64,000 nucleotides of DNA, from positions 62,001 through 126,000 of the forward strand of contig NZ_NAAD01000001.1 of the NCBI RefSeq assembly GCF_002093115.1, in the 5' to 3' direction. The notes below the pieces were generated by a model, which was not told where the DNA came from, made no database searches, and saw only the letters and a program-made list of their open reading frames with translations. This stretch comes from Geothermobacter hydrogeniphilus. Lineage in GTDB: Bacteria > Desulfobacterota > Desulfuromonadia > Desulfuromonadales > Geothermobacteraceae. The stretch's first letter is position 1, and each line of letters opens with the position of its first letter. The position numbers were made by a program, and so were the translations under genes. Below, in pieces: positions 9,514 to 19,642 of this stretch.

Positions 9514-10389
9514 ATGTTCGTCTTTACTCCAGATATCCCGATGAGCCAGGAAGAATTCAGGCTGTTGCGGGACTATGTCTACCAGTATTGCGGACTGCAC
9601 TTCTCCGAAGAATCGAAATATATCCTGGAAAAACGGCTGGCCCGACGTCTTCAGCATCATCGGCTGAAATCATTCAAGGATTATTATTACCTGTTGCGCT
9701 ACAACAGCAGCAAGGACCAGGAACTGACCGAACTGATCAACCTGCTGACCACCAATGAAACCTATTTTTTCCGTGAAGATTTCCAACTGAAAAGTTTCAC
9801 CGAGGAGATCATTCCGGAAATATGCCGTCGTAAAGAGCAGGAGGGCAACCGTCGCCTGCGTATCTGGAGCGCCGGCTGTTCGACCGGGGAAGAACCCTAC
9901 ACGATTGCCATGCTGCTGCTTGAAAAACCCGAGTTGCGTGACTGGCAGATCGACATCATCGGCACCGACATCAGCCAGCAGGTGCTGAAGGTCGCCCGGC
10001 GCGGACTCTACGGGGAAAATTCATTCCGCAGCACTGAAGAGTCCTACCGGAGGAAATATTTTCGTTCGCAGGACGGCAAATGGTTGATCGATGACCGGGT
10101 GAAAAAACTGGTCACCATCAGTCATCTCAACCTGTTTGATGCCCCCAGGGTCAGCCTGCTGGGTAAAATGGATGTTATTTTCTGCCGCAATGTCATCATT
10201 TATTTTGACCTGGCCGCAAAAAGAAGAGTTATTGAAACCTTTCACCGCCGCCTGCAGCCTCAGGGTTTTCTGCTGCTTGGCCATTCTGAATCACTGATGA
10301 ATATTTCAACCGCCTTTGAATTGCGTCATCTGCGGCATGACATGGTCTACCAGAAACCTCTTGCCAGCCTTTCAGGGGCCGGCCTATGA
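9514..10389 (+). CDS. cheR: CheR protein-glutamate methyltransferase
   Basis: The 291-residue product has the CheR N-terminal all-alpha domain followed by the SAM-binding domain (LRIWSAGCSTGEEPYTIAM, then IIGTDIS), and the FCRNVIIYFD motif. It methylates glutamates of chemoreceptors using S-adenosylmethionine. The start at 9514 has an AAGGA site about 10 bases upstream; an in-frame ATG 27 bases later lacks one. It overlaps cheB by an ATGA junction, which implies coupled adaptation enzymes. Receptors must be encoded elsewhere. Confidence 0.95.
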   Translation: MFVFTPDIPMSQEEFRLLRDYVYQYCGLHFSEESKYILEKRLARRLQHHRLKSFKDYYYLLRYNSSKDQELTELINLLTTNETYFFREDFQLKSFTEEIIPEICRRKEQEGNRRLRIWSAGCSTGEEPYTIAMLLLEKPELRDWQIDIIGTDISQQVLKVARRGLYGENSFRSTEESYRRKYFRSQDGKWLIDDRVKKLVTISHLNLFDAPRVSLLGKMDVIFCRNVIIYFDLAAKRRVIETFHRRLQPQGFLLLGHSESLMNISTAFELRHLRHDMVYQKPLASLSGAGL

Positions 10390-11444
10390 GTGAGCGGGTT
10401 GTCCGGGTTCTGGTGGTCGATGACTCAGCCTATAACCGGCGCACCATCATCCGGATGTTGGAAGAGATTCCCGGTATCCAGGTGCTGGGGTATGCCTGCA
10501 ATGGTGAAGAAGGTCTGCGCAAGGTCTTCGACCTCAAGCCCGACCTGATCACTCTTGACCTGGAAATGCCGCGCATGGACGGATTTTCCTTTCTGCGCAT
10601 CCTGATGCAGAATCGTCCCACGCCGGTCATCGTTATTTCTTCACGCTCCGGCGACGAGGATGTTTTCAAGGCACTCGATTTCGGCGCGGTGGAGTTTGTT
10701 TCCAAGCCGAGCGCGCAGATTTCTCCTGAGCTGTTCAATATCCGTGATGACCTGTTGCGCAAGGTACGCGAGGTGGCCGGGACCGATATGCGCAAGGTTC
10801 TGCAACGCAGCAAGGCGCGCCATAAAGATGCCGGACTGCCGGCCAGGACATCTCCCAGGGTTTTTCCGAGCGGACTTACCCAGGTGGTGATCGGTGCCTC
10901 GACCGGGGGGCCGCCGGCTCTGCAGACCCTTTTTACCGCGATCCGGTCACGGGTCGAGATAGGGTTCGCCGTCTCCCAGCACATGCCGCCCGGTTTTACC
11001 AGGGCCTTTGCTGACCGTTTGAACAAAATCGGCTCACTTGAAATCAAGGAGGCGGAAAACGGCGACCTGATGAAGCCGGGGCGGGTTCTTGTCGCCCCCG
11101 GCGGCAGGAACCTGACCTTTCGCCGGCGTGGTGGTGACGTGATTGCCCAGGTTGGCGAGCCTTCGCCTGACCAGCGTTACACCCCTTCTGTGGATGCCAT
11201 GTTTCAATCCTCCAGTGAAATTTTCGGCGATCAACTGCTGGCCGTGGTTCTGACCGGCATGGGCAATGACGGCGCGCGCGGGGTCAGGCTGGTCAAGCAA
11301 CGGGGCGGACAGGTCCTGGCCGAGGCGGAGGAGTCGAGCGTTGTTTTCGGCATGCCCAAGGAGGCGATTGCCACGGGGATGGTTGATCGGGTCGTTCCGC
11401 TTGCTGAGCTCAGTCGCGAAATTCTGATACGCTGCGGTTATTGA
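10386..11444 (+). CDS. cheB: CheB receptor methylesterase / glutamine deamidase
   Basis: It has an N-terminal receiver domain (LVVDDSAYNR, phosphoacceptor Asp in ITLDLEMPRMDG, Lys in VSKPS) and a C-terminal methylesterase domain. The catalytic triad is visible: Ser in IGASTGGP, His in SQHMPPGF and Asp in TGMGNDGA. It removes methyl groups from receptors when phosphorylated by CheA. Length (352 residues) is normal for CheB. It starts in the cheR stop codon and ends the core che gene series. A gap of about 100 bases follows. Confidence 0.96.
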   Translation: MSERVVRVLVVDDSAYNRRTIIRMLEEIPGIQVLGYACNGEEGLRKVFDLKPDLITLDLEMPRMDGFSFLRILMQNRPTPVIVISSRSGDEDVFKALDFGAVEFVSKPSAQISPELFNIRDDLLRKVREVAGTDMRKVLQRSKARHKDAGLPARTSPRVFPSGLTQVVIGASTGGPPALQTLFTAIRSRVEIGFAVSQHMPPGFTRAFADRLNKIGSLEIKEAENGDLMKPGRVLVAPGGRNLTFRRRGGDVIAQVGEPSPDQRYTPSVDAMFQSSSEIFGDQLLAVVLTGMGNDGARGVRLVKQRGGQVLAEAEESSVVFGMPKEAIATGMVDRVVPLAELSREILIRCGY

Positions 11445-11552
11445 TCTCCGACCTGAATCATGTGGGTTCATGTATAACAGTGGATATTTTGTCGCTGGAT
11501 TGCTAGAATACCAAAGATTTACTCATTTTCATTTGCTTTGAGGAGCAGGTAT

Positions 11553-12380
11553 ATGGCTGGCATTGAAGATCATCACGGGGGGACCAACCGCGCTGAAGAA
11601 TTTCTGCAGATCTTTAAGAAGGGTGCCGAATTCACCCAGGATCTGCTCAAGGAAAACGAACGACTGAGATTCCAGATTCTCAAGCTCGAAGAAAAAGAGC
11701 GTCAGGAGCCGGGAGCTCCCAGTGACGACGCGACGGTGCGCAAACTGCAGGAGAAAATCGCCGCGCTTGAAGAAGAAAAGGCCCAGATCCTCGATCGTAT
11801 CAGGGAGGTTGAGGAGGAAAATCTCGATTTCGCCAATCGTTATGTCGATATCGAAAACGAGAACAACATGCTGGCCAATCTCTATATCGCTTCCTACCAG
11901 CTGCATTCGACCCTCGATTTCAACGAAGTTCTGCAGATCATCCTCGAAATTGTCATCAATCTGATCGGCGCTGAACAATTCGGTGTCATGCTGCTTGATG
12001 AGAAGACCAACTCGCTGCGCGCGGTCGGTTCCGAGGGGATTGAGCGGGATGAACTGCCGGTTATTGAACTCGGTGAAGGGGTCATCGGACAGATGGCCAA
12101 AACCGGAGAAAATTATTTTGTCGATGACCTGGAGCATTACCAGAAAGACCTGACCAATCCGATGGTCTGCATCCCGTTGAAAATCAAGGAGCACGTTATC
12201 GGTGTCATTGTTATTTACTCGCTTCTGGAGCAGAAAAGCAGGTTTGCCGAAGTTGATTACGAATTGTTCACCCTGCTTGCCGGTCACGCCGCCACGGCCA
12301 TCTTTTCGTCCAAGCTCTATTCCGAATCGGAACGAAAGTTGACGACGATTCAGGGCTTTATCGATCTGATGACCAAGTAA
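11553..12380 (+). CDS. Coiled-coil / GAF-domain sensory protein
   Basis: The first 110 residues form a Glu/Lys-rich coiled coil. The rest is a GAF domain (LHSTLDFNEVLQIILEIVIN, FGVMLLDEKTNSLRAVGSEG, VCIPLKIKEHVIGVIVIY). There is no transmitter or output domain, so it may sense a small ligand and pass the signal by protein contact. The ATG at 11553 is preceded by GAGGAG at ideal distance; a TTG 15 bases earlier is in frame but overlaps that ribosome site. It overlaps the region of the next receiver gene, so the two probably form an operon. Confidence 0.8.
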   Translation: MAGIEDHHGGTNRAEEFLQIFKKGAEFTQDLLKENERLRFQILKLEEKERQEPGAPSDDATVRKLQEKIAALEEEKAQILDRIREVEEENLDFANRYVDIENENNMLANLYIASYQLHSTLDFNEVLQIILEIVINLIGAEQFGVMLLDEKTNSLRAVGSEGIERDELPVIELGEGVIGQMAKTGENYFVDDLEHYQKDLTNPMVCIPLKIKEHVIGVIVIYSLLEQKSRFAEVDYELFTLLAGHAATAIFSSKLYSESERKLTTIQGFIDLMTK

Positions 12381-12397
12381 TGGCCTGGGAGGGAAAA

Positions 12398-12778
12398 ATG
12401 TCAGCCTTTAAAGTCCTGATAGTGGAAGATTCTCCAACCATGCGCCAGTTGATCGTCTTCGCCCTGAAGAGGATTCGCGGGTTGCAGATCAGTGAAGCCA
12501 ATGACGGCGTTGACGGTCTGAAAAAACTTTCCGCCGAACGTTTTGACCTGATTTTCACTGACATCAACATGCCGATCATGGATGGCCTGAAGCTGGTCTC
12601 ACTGGTGAGGAACGATCCCGGCTACAAGGATGTGCCGATTGTCATCATCACCACCGAGGGGGCCAACGAGGATCGTGAACGGGCCCTGGCTCTGGGTGCC
12701 AACGAATATATCACCAAGCCGATCCAGACGACCAAGATCATGGACGCCGCCCGGCGTCTGCTGCCGCTTACGGTTTAG
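12398..12778 (+). CDS. CheY-like response regulator
   Basis: This is a stand-alone receiver: [12 protein letters not shown], phosphoacceptor Asp in [12 protein letters not shown], Thr in IIITTEG and Lys in ITKPIQTT. It is closely similar in motif to the receiver upstream of cheA (both have EDSPTMR and TDINMP), which suggests duplication. The chosen ATG has a GGGAGGG ribosome site 5 bases upstream; an ATG 18 bases earlier overlaps the stop of the GAF gene and is a possible alternative start. It probably accepts phosphate from CheA. Confidence 0.88.
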   Translation: MSAFKVLIVEDSPTMRQLIVFALKRIRGLQISEANDGVDGLKKLSAERFDLIFTDINMPIMDGLKLVSLVRNDPGYKDVPIVIITTEGANEDRERALALGANEYITKPIQTTKIMDAARRLLPLTV

Positions 12779-12798
12779 CCGGGATTGCGCCGTTGGGC

Positions 12799-12828
12799 TT
12801 GACAACCGGCCCGACTGTCGAGTTAAAT
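12799..12828 (+). promoter_or_regulatory. Sigma-70-type promoter for infA
   Basis: A perfect -35 box TTGACA is followed, after 18 bases, by TTAAAT as a -10 box. It lies 52 bases upstream of the infA start codon and is the only good promoter match in the gap after the chemosensory operon. It fits separate, constitutive expression of infA. No experimental support. Confidence 0.55.
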
Positions 12829-12879
12829 AGCCGAAATCCCCGGCGGGCAACAGCACCGCCGGTTTGCAAGGAGGAACAA

Positions 12880-13098
12880 TTGGCCAAAGAAGAAGCCATC
12901 GAAGTTGAAGGGGAAGTTGTTGAACCGCTTCCCAATGCCATGTTTCGGGTCAAGCTCGAAAACGGTCATGTCGTTCTGGCCCATATTTCCGGAAAAATGC
13001 GCAAATATTATATCCGCATTCTCCCCGGGGACCGGGTCACGGTTGAACTTTCCCCCTACGACCTCACCCGTGGACGGATAACCTACCGGGAAAAATAA
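12880..13098 (+). CDS. infA: Translation initiation factor IF-1
   Basis: The 72-residue product is a classic S1/OB-fold IF-1 ([53 protein letters not shown]). IF-1 binds the A site of the 30S subunit during initiation. The start is TTG, directly after an AAGGAGG ribosome site, and gives exactly the normal family length. A longer frame extends 87 bases upstream but would overrun the promoter. It is monocistronic, with its own promoter and terminator. Confidence 0.95.
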   Translation: MAKEEAIEVEGEVVEPLPNAMFRVKLENGHVVLAHISGKMRKYYIRILPGDRVTVELSPYDLTRGRITYREK

Positions 13099-13168
13099 TC
13101 CGTGGCCTGTACCGGGCTCCGGGTTCGTTATGGTCATCATGCCGGGTGGTGGAATCGCCCGGCTGAAA

Positions 13169-13201
13169 CGGAAAAGCCGGCTTGTGCCGGTTTTCCTTTT
13201 T
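13169..13201 (+). terminator. Rho-independent terminator after infA
   Basis: The sequence forms a GGAAAA(G)CCGGC / GCCGGTTTTCC stem with a 4-base loop, followed by a run of T. It lies 70 bases after the infA stop and before leuS, so it separates the two transcription units. Confidence 0.8.
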
Positions 13202-13289
13202 ACGGCGACCGCGGCGGCTGGAAAATCCAGGGCTGCGGACGTGTCCTGGTCAACACGGGTGATAAGTCAGGATCTATTCAGGAGGACGT

Positions 13290-15851
13290 ATGCAAGAGCG
13301 CTATGATGCCGGCGCCATCGAACAGAAGTGGCAGGCCCATTGGGAGAAAACCGGAGCCTTCAAGGCGGAGATGGATCCGTCCCGACCGAAGTACTACCTG
13401 CTTGAAATGTTTCCCTATCCTTCAGGCCGGATTCATATGGGGCATGTCCGCAACTATTCCATCGGTGACGTGGTCGCTCGTTTCAAGGCCCTGCAGGGTT
13501 TCAACGTGCTGCACCCGATGGGCTGGGATGCCTTCGGCATGCCGGCGGAAAATGCCGCCATTCAGCATGGCACCCATCCGGCCAGGTGGACCTGGGAAAA
13601 TATCGACAACATGCGTTCCCAGCTCAGGAAAATGGGGCTGTCGTATGACTGGAGCCGGGAGTTCGCAACCTGCGATGAGGAGTATTATCGCTGGGAACAG
13701 CTGATTTTCCTGCGCATGCTGGAGCGTGGGCTGGCCTACAAGAAAAGTTCGACCGTCAACTGGTGTCCCACCTGCCGGACCGTGCTGGCCAATGAACAGG
13801 TCGAGGATGATTGCTGCTGGCGTTGCGACTCGGAGGTCGAGGGAAAAGAACTGGAACAGTGGTTCTTCAAGATCACCGATTACGCCCAGGAACTGCTGGA
13901 CGAAATCGACAACCTCAAGGGCTGGCCCGATTCGGTTCTGACCATGCAGCGCAACTGGATCGGTCGCAGTGTCGGTTGTGAAATCAATTTCCCCCTTGAG
14001 GGCAGTGAAAAATCGATTCGTGTCTTTACCACCCGCCAGGACACTCTCTATGGCGCCACCTTCATGAGTCTTGCGCCCGAACACCCGATGGCGGCAGAGC
14101 TGGTGACAGCCGAGCATGAACAGGAGGTTGCCGCCTTTATCGCCAAGGTGCGTAAACAGGATAAAAACAAGCGTACCGCCGACGATTACGAAAAAGAGGG
14201 TGTCTTTACCGGCAGTTACTGTGTCAATCCAGTCAGCGGCCGCCGGATGCCGGTTTTCCTGGCCAATTTCGTTTTGATGGACTACGGCACCGGAGCGGTG
14301 ATGGCGGTGCCGACTCATGACCAGCGTGATTTCGAGTTCGCCCGCAAGTACGATCTGCCGCTGGTGGTCGTGATCCAGCCGGAGGGTGATGCGCTCGTTC
14401 CGGAACAGATGGAAGCAGCCTGGACCGGATCCGGTCGGCTGGTCAATTCAGACCGATTTGACGGTCTGGACAACGAGGCGGCCAAGGAACAAATCGCCGA
14501 TTATCTGACCGCCGAAGGGATCGGCAAGGCGACGGTGAATTTCCGGCTGCGCGACTGGGGTGTCTCCCGCCAGCGCTACTGGGGTACCCCGATTCCGATC
14601 ATCTACTGTGACGATTGCGGTACGGTACCGGTTCCGGAAAAGGATCTGCCGGTTGTCCTGCCGCAGGATGTGGAATTGACCGGGGAAGGGGGCAGCCCTC
14701 TCGCCCGGACCGAATCCTTCACGGCCGTGCCCTGCCCGCAATGCGGCAAGACCGCCCGGCGGGAGACCGACACCTTCGATACGTTTGTCGAATCCTCCTG
14801 GTATTTTGCCCGTTACGCTTCCCCGCGGGAGCAGGAAGCTCCTCTCGATAAGGAGCAGGTCAAGTACTGGCTGCCGGTTGATCAGTATATCGGCGGGGTC
14901 GAGCATGCCGTCATGCACCTGCTCTATGCCCGTTTCTTCACCAAAATTCTCCGTGACCTGAAATTTGTCGAGGGTGGTTTCAATGAGCCGTTCACCAACC
15001 TGCTGACCCAGGGAATGGTCTGCATGGAGACCCGCTCCTGCCCCGAGCACGGCTGGCTCTACCCCGAGCAGGTCGCAGACGGCAAGTGCAGTCAGTGTGG
15101 TCAGCCGGCGGTGGTTGGACGCACCGAGAAGATGAGCAAGTCGAAGATGAATGTCGTTGACCCCGACCATTTGATTGCCCGCTACGGAGCCGATACCGCG
15201 CGACTGTTTTCACTTTTCGCCGCTCCCCCGGAAAAAGACCTGGAGTGGAATGAGCAGGGGGTTGAGGGCTGCTACCGGTTCCTCAACCGGGTCTGGCGGG
15301 CGGTCTTTGATCATGTCGAACTGCTGCGGCAGGCCGGAGAGCCCGAGGATCTGCCCGGAGCGCCGCGTGACCTTCGTCGACAGACCCACCGCACCATCAA
15401 GAAGGTGACCGAGGATGTCGATGGCCGCTTCCACTTCAATACCGCCATCGCCGCGATTATGGAACTGGTCAACGCCATCTACGCGTTCAAGCAAGCGCAG
15501 CAGGCCCCGGGTGTGATGAAGGAAGCCCTGGAAACGGTGGTCCGCCTGCTCAACCCCTTCGTTCCGCATATCGCTGCCGAGCTCTGGTGCTGCCTCGGCC
15601 ATGACGAGGAACTCAATTCCCTCGGTTGGCCGGCATGGGATGAAGCGGCGCTGGTCGAGGAGCAGAAGCAGATTGTCGTTCAGGTCAATGGCAAGGTGCG
15701 CGGCAAGGTGCTGGTGGCCGCCGACGCCGACCAGGCAAGCGTGGAACAGGCGGCCCTTAAGGAAGATAACGTGGCCCGTTTTCTGGAAGGAAAGACGGTG
15801 CGCAAGGTGATCGTTGTCCCGGGACGGCTGGTCAACGTGGTGGCGAATTGA
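13290..15851 (+). CDS. leuS: Leucyl-tRNA synthetase
   Basis: This is an 853-residue class Ia synthetase that charges tRNA-Leu. The HIGH motif appears as HMGH near residue 50 and the KMSKS loop is intact near residue 614 (EKMSKSKMN). The editing (CP1) domain carries the T-rich and GTGAVM motifs. The zinc-binding region has CPTC and CWRC pairs. The C-terminal anticodon-binding region is complete. An AGGAGG ribosome site precedes the ATG. The lptE start overlaps its stop, giving a leuS-lptE-holA operon, a common order in this phylum. Confidence 0.98.
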   Translation: MQERYDAGAIEQKWQAHWEKTGAFKAEMDPSRPKYYLLEMFPYPSGRIHMGHVRNYSIGDVVARFKALQGFNVLHPMGWDAFGMPAENAAIQHGTHPARWTWENIDNMRSQLRKMGLSYDWSREFATCDEEYYRWEQLIFLRMLERGLAYKKSSTVNWCPTCRTVLANEQVEDDCCWRCDSEVEGKELEQWFFKITDYAQELLDEIDNLKGWPDSVLTMQRNWIGRSVGCEINFPLEGSEKSIRVFTTRQDTLYGATFMSLAPEHPMAAELVTAEHEQEVAAFIAKVRKQDKNKRTADDYEKEGVFTGSYCVNPVSGRRMPVFLANFVLMDYGTGAVMAVPTHDQRDFEFARKYDLPLVVVIQPEGDALVPEQMEAAWTGSGRLVNSDRFDGLDNEAAKEQIADYLTAEGIGKATVNFRLRDWGVSRQRYWGTPIPIIYCDDCGTVPVPEKDLPVVLPQDVELTGEGGSPLARTESFTAVPCPQCGKTARRETDTFDTFVESSWYFARYASPREQEAPLDKEQVKYWLPVDQYIGGVEHAVMHLLYARFFTKILRDLKFVEGGFNEPFTNLLTQGMVCMETRSCPEHGWLYPEQVADGKCSQCGQPAVVGRTEKMSKSKMNVVDPDHLIARYGADTARLFSLFAAPPEKDLEWNEQGVEGCYRFLNRVWRAVFDHVELLRQAGEPEDLPGAPRDLRRQTHRTIKKVTEDVDGRFHFNTAIAAIMELVNAIYAFKQAQQAPGVMKEALETVVRLLNPFVPHIAAELWCCLGHDEELNSLGWPAWDEAALVEEQKQIVVQVNGKVRGKVLVAADADQASVEQAALKEDNVARFLEGKTVRKVIVVPGRLVNVVAN

Positions 15852-16375
15852 AGTTCGTTCCGGTCAGAGCATTGTTGCTGGGGGCGTTGCTGCTCTGTCT
15901 GCTGGCCGCCGGATGCGGATACCGGTTTCGCGGCCAGGGCAACAGCCTGCCGGGCGGGGTCCATTCGGTTTATATCGAGATGTTTGTCAACCGGACCACC
16001 GAGCCGTTTCTTGAAAATCGTCTGACCAACGCCGTAACCCGCCGTTTTGCCCGCAAGAGAGAGGTTGAGGTCGCCGCCCATCGTAGCGGGGCGGAGGCCG
16101 TGCTTTCAGGGGAGATCACCGTATACGAGACCGAACCGATTTCCTACGATCGTAACGATAAAGTTACAGAATATCGTTCCATTATGACAGTTACCGTGGT
16201 TCTGAGTCGCCTCGACAGCGGGAAGACGCTCTGGAAAGGGACCCTCTCCTGGTCGGAAGAGTATCTGGCTGATGCCGACAAGGCGATTCAGGATGACCGC
16301 GAGCTGGCGGCTGAGGTTCAGATCAGTGATCGATTGTCGGACGAGATCCTGTCGCACCTGCTGGAAAACTTTTAA
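15848..16375 (+). CDS. lptE: LPS-assembly lipoprotein LptE
   Basis: The product begins with a lipoprotein signal peptide ([14 protein letters not shown]), so Cys follows the LAAG lipobox. The mature part matches the LptE family (CGYRFRG, then [15 protein letters not shown] and TNAVTRRF). LptE plugs the LptD barrel and helps insert LPS in the outer membrane. It starts with TTG overlapping the leuS stop. At 175 residues it is of normal size. Its presence confirms a Gram-negative envelope. Confidence 0.88.
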   Translation: MKFVPVRALLLGALLLCLLAAGCGYRFRGQGNSLPGGVHSVYIEMFVNRTTEPFLENRLTNAVTRRFARKREVEVAAHRSGAEAVLSGEITVYETEPISYDRNDKVTEYRSIMTVTVVLSRLDSGKTLWKGTLSWSEEYLADADKAIQDDRELAAEVQISDRLSDEILSHLLENF

Positions 16376-16386
16376 GGTTGTCCGCG

Positions 16387-17376
16387 ATGAAAACCGCTGA
16401 ATTGCGCCAGGCACTGGAAAAAGGATCCTGCCCGCCGTTGATCTGCCTGTTCGGTGAGGAAACCTTTCGCCGTGACCAGGTGCTGCAGATGATCATCGAC
16501 CGGGTTGTTCCCGAAGACGCGAGGGATTTCAACCTGGCGGTTTTCCAGGGGAAGGAAGCCTCCGGACAGGCCATGCTTGAGCAGTTGCAGACCCTGCCTG
16601 TCTTTTCCCCCCGCCGTCTGGTACTGGTCAAGGATTTTTCGGCGGTGCCGGCCGCCGAAAGTGAAAAACTCCTTGATTATCTCGTCGCGCCGCTCTCGGA
16701 AACAATTCTGGTGCTGGTCGCGGACAAGATTGATCGTCGCCGCAAGTTCTTTCAGGTTTTCGGCAAGAAGGGCGTCCTGATCGAGTTCAAGCCCCTTTAC
16801 CCGAACCAGATTCCCGCCTTTGTTGAACAGCAGGTTCTGGCTGCCGGTAAACGCATGACCGAAGACGCGATGGCTTTTTTCTGCCGCCGGGTCGGAACCA
16901 ACCTGCAGGAAATTCATGGGGAGTTGGAAAAACTCTGCAGTTATCTCGGAGACCGCAACCTGGTCGATGTCGATGATGTTCGCGCGGTGGTTTCCGATAT
17001 CCGGGCCGACAGTGTCTTCGACCTGACCAATGCCCTGGGCAAAAAACAGACCAGCGAAGCTCTGCGGCTGCTCGGCCGGTTGCTGGCGGATGGCATGGCT
17101 CCGGTGCTGGTCCTCAGCATGATGGTGCGCCACTTCCGCCAGTTGTGGAAGACCAGTGAATTGCTGGCGCAGGGCGGGGGGCGCAAGGACATTGCTGCCG
17201 CAATCAGGGTGAACCCCTATTTTGTCGATGGATTGATTCGTCAGGCGCGACAATTCCGGACGGCTCAATTTGAGGCCTGGTTTGAACTTTTTCTGGAGGC
17301 CGATCTGAAACTCAAATCGAGCGGCAGTAATCCCCGGGCGATTCTGGAAGCGCTGGTGATGAAACTGGCCACCTGA
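16387..17376 (+). CDS. holA: DNA polymerase III delta subunit
   Basis: The product (about 329 residues) has the HolA hallmarks: the N-terminal PPLICLFGEETFRRDQ, the LLVLVKDFS-like strand, and the C-terminal region LLLGRLLADGMAPVLVLSMMVRHFRQLWK-type pattern. It opens the sliding clamp as part of the clamp loader. The ATG at 16387 is preferred; a TTG 9 bases upstream is in frame. It follows lptE by 11 bases and ends the operon before a bidirectional terminator. Confidence 0.92.
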   Translation: MKTAELRQALEKGSCPPLICLFGEETFRRDQVLQMIIDRVVPEDARDFNLAVFQGKEASGQAMLEQLQTLPVFSPRRLVLVKDFSAVPAAESEKLLDYLVAPLSETILVLVADKIDRRRKFFQVFGKKGVLIEFKPLYPNQIPAFVEQQVLAAGKRMTEDAMAFFCRRVGTNLQEIHGELEKLCSYLGDRNLVDVDDVRAVVSDIRADSVFDLTNALGKKQTSEALRLLGRLLADGMAPVLVLSMMVRHFRQLWKTSELLAQGGGRKDIAAAIRVNPYFVDGLIRQARQFRTAQFEAWFELFLEADLKLKSSGSNPRAILEALVMKLAT

Positions 17377-17407
17377 GCCCGGCAGCAGCAGGCCGATTCA
17401 GGAGGAC

Positions 17408-17436
17408 AAAAAAAGGCCCCGAAGACGGGGCCTTTT
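17408..17436. terminator. Bidirectional terminator between holA and rpsT
   Basis: A perfect GGCCCCG / CGGGGCC stem is flanked by A-run on the left and T-run on the right, so it can stop transcription from both converging genes, holA on the plus strand and rpsT on the minus strand. Confidence 0.85.
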
Positions 17437-17460
17437 CAATTCTGGTCAACTGATTGCGCT

Positions 17461-17730
17461 TCAGGACGCCGACATGGCGTTGACCAACCGGGTCAGGCGG
17501 GAGATCTTGCGGCTGGCAGTCGCCTTATGGATGACGCCCTTGGTGGCCGCCTTGTCGATATAGGGAACGGCTTTGGCCAGGCTGGCCTGTGCCGCTTCCG
17601 GGTCGCCCGCCGCGACGGCGGTCCGGACCTGCTTGACAAGGGTTCGCATGGTGGAACGGATATGGGTGTTACGGGCATTGCGGATCTGATTCTGGCGGTT
17701 GCGCTTCAGCGCGGACTTGTGATTAGCCAA
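17461..17730 (-). CDS. rpsT: 30S ribosomal protein S20
   Basis: The 89-residue basic product is S20: [20 protein letters not shown] at the N-terminus and [16 protein letters not shown] near the C-terminus. It binds 16S rRNA early in 30S assembly. The TTG start at 17730 follows an AGGAGG ribosome site and gives the standard [10 protein letters not shown] beginning; an in-frame TTG 18 bases upstream would place the ribosome site inside the gene. It is transcribed alone, opposite to holA. Confidence 0.95.
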   Translation of the reverse strand: MANHKSALKRNRQNQIRNARNTHIRSTMRTLVKQVRTAVAAGDPEAAQASLAKAVPYIDKAATKGVIHKATASRKISRLTRLVNAMSAS

Positions 17731-17771
17731 TTGGGCCTCCTGTGACAAGCATTGTTTTCTTCAGTGGCCGT

Positions 17772-17800
17772 TTTATATCACCGGCACCCCCCTTCGTCAA
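17772..17800 (-). promoter_or_regulatory. Sigma-70-type promoter for rpsT
   Basis: On the minus strand TTGACG and TATAAA are separated by exactly 17 bases, ending about 40 bases before the rpsT start codon. This is a near-consensus strong promoter, as expected for a ribosomal protein gene. Confidence 0.7.
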
Positions 17801-17976
17801 GATAAAAACTGTCAAATGTTAAATAGAAAATACCACAAAAACAAGTAGTTGAATTGCGAATGTCGAGGATTAATAAAAAATAATCCCAGCGACTGATGGT
17901 CCTCTTGTCCTGTCCGGCGATATCGCGCCGGAGGAAGTCGTTGCCAGCGCAAAATCCCTGTGTTAATCCTTGCGCC

Positions 17977-19551
17977 ATGACTGATCGCCAACAAATCACC
18001 CGATCCACCGGTATCCTCGGCGCGGCCACCGGGCTCAGCCGTATCGGCGGACTGGTTCGTGATGTGGTTGTGGCCGGTCTCTTCGGTGCCGGTTTCGCCA
18101 CCGACGCCTTTTTCATGGCTTTCACCATCCCCAACCTGCTGCGCCGGTTCTTTGCCGAAGGGTCTCTGACCGCTGCCTTTGTCCCCACTTACAGCGAGAT
18201 CTATCACCTGCAGGGGGAGGACGAGGCCCGCCGGGTGGCCAATATCTGCTGGACCCTGCTGACCCTGGTCATGGCGGTGGTGGTCGCGGCAGGGATTTTC
18301 GCCTCTCCCTGGCTGGTCGGTGCCATCGGTCACGGGTTTGCCGCCACACCGGGCAAATTGGCCCTGACCGATATGCTCAACCGGTTGATGTTTCCCTACA
18401 TTTTCTTTGTCAGCCTGTTGGCGCTGGCAACCGGCATTCTCAACGTCCGCGGTCATTTTTTCCTGCCGGCGGTTTCACCGCTGGTACTCAATCTTTCGAT
18501 GATTACCAGCGGGCTGCTGTTTTCCGGCTGGTGTGATCCGCCGATTCTGTCACTGGCGTTCGGGGTTATTCTCGGTGGCCTGCTGCAGTTGTTGATGCAG
18601 ATTCCCGTTCTGCGCCGGCATCGCCAACTGCCGAAACCCGATTTTCATTTTTTCGATCCGGCGGTCAGGAAAATCACCCGGTTGATGATCCCGGGCCTGT
18701 TCGGTGTCGCCATCTATCAGGTCAACGTCATTATCACCCGACTTCTGGCCTCGTTTCTCCCGGAGGGGAGCGTCAGTTATCTTTATTACGGACAGCGTTT
18801 GTTCGAGTTCCCGCAGGGGATTTTTATCGTTTCACTGGCCCAGGCGGTGCTGCCGACATTGAGCCGTCAGGCGGCGGAAAATGATCGGCCGGCTCTGGCC
18901 GAGTCGGTCCGTTTTGCCCTGATGCTGATGCTGGTCGGTATCCTGCCGGCAACCGTCGGCCTGATTCTCTGCGCCGAACCGGTCTACAGCCTTTTTTTCA
19001 TGCGCGGTCAGTTCGGCAGCAACGCCGTTCATCAATCGGCCCTGGCCCTGGCGGCCTACGCGCCGGGATTGCTCTGCGTCGGTTTCAGCCGGGTGCTGGC
19101 TCCGACCTTTTACGCGCTCAAGGACACCCGGACCCCGGTGCTGATTTCCTTCTGGACCCTGCTGATCAACGTCGGGCTCGGATTGCTGCTGATGGGGCCC
19201 ATGCGCCATGTCGGGCTGGCGCTGGCTCTGTCCGTCGCCTCGCTGTTCAATGCCCTGCTGCTGGGGGGCGTGCTGCTGCGGCGGTTGCCTGAACTGAACC
19301 TCCGGCCGATGTTGCCGGCACTGATGAAACTGATTGTCCCGGTCATGGTGATGGGACTGGCCGTCTGGAGCATTCTCGGCAGCGTTGACTGGCTGCAGCC
19401 GGGCAACCTGCTCCACAAGGGGGTTGTCCTCACGCTGGCGGTGACGGCCGGTCTGCTGCTCTATGGCGGTGGTTGTCTGCTGTTCAGAGTGGAGGGGGCC
19501 GACCGGGTCGGGGAGATCATCCGCAGGAAGTTGTTCAGGGGGAAGGGGTGA
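17977..19551 (+). CDS. murJ: Lipid II flippase MurJ
   Basis: The product is a polytopic membrane protein with about 14 hydrophobic segments and the MurJ/MviN N-terminal signature (GILGAATGLSRIGGLVRDVV, then FAEGSLTAAFVP). MurJ flips lipid II to the periplasm for peptidoglycan synthesis. The ATG at 17977 gives 524 residues, near the family norm; the frame is open for 81 more bases upstream, but the start there would be atypical. It is divergent from rpsT. No tight operon partner is seen. Confidence 0.93.
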   Translation: MTDRQQITRSTGILGAATGLSRIGGLVRDVVVAGLFGAGFATDAFFMAFTIPNLLRRFFAEGSLTAAFVPTYSEIYHLQGEDEARRVANICWTLLTLVMAVVVAAGIFASPWLVGAIGHGFAATPGKLALTDMLNRLMFPYIFFVSLLALATGILNVRGHFFLPAVSPLVLNLSMITSGLLFSGWCDPPILSLAFGVILGGLLQLLMQIPVLRRHRQLPKPDFHFFDPAVRKITRLMIPGLFGVAIYQVNVIITRLLASFLPEGSVSYLYYGQRLFEFPQGIFIVSLAQAVLPTLSRQAAENDRPALAESVRFALMLMLVGILPATVGLILCAEPVYSLFFMRGQFGSNAVHQSALALAAYAPGLLCVGFSRVLAPTFYALKDTRTPVLISFWTLLINVGLGLLLMGPMRHVGLALALSVASLFNALLLGGVLLRRLPELNLRPMLPALMKLIVPVMVMGLAVWSILGSVDWLQPGNLLHKGVVLTLAVTAGLLLYGGGCLLFRVEGADRVGEIIRRKLFRGKG

Positions 19552-19642
19552 AGCCCGCCCTGTTGCCGGGATGTCGCCGCAGGTTGACAGCCGGGAGGCT
19601 GCAGCGGCGGTCGGGCTTCTCGGAAAACGTTTTCAGCCGGAT

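Noticed and set aside
11452-11474. CCTGAATCA match to the element end after cheB
   Set aside because: Only 9 bases match; the right end and duplication are missing. Most likely chance.
19550-19619. GAAGCCCG / CGGGCTTC stem after murJ as a terminator
   Set aside because: The loop is about 54 bases and there is no T-run, so evidence is too weak to list it.
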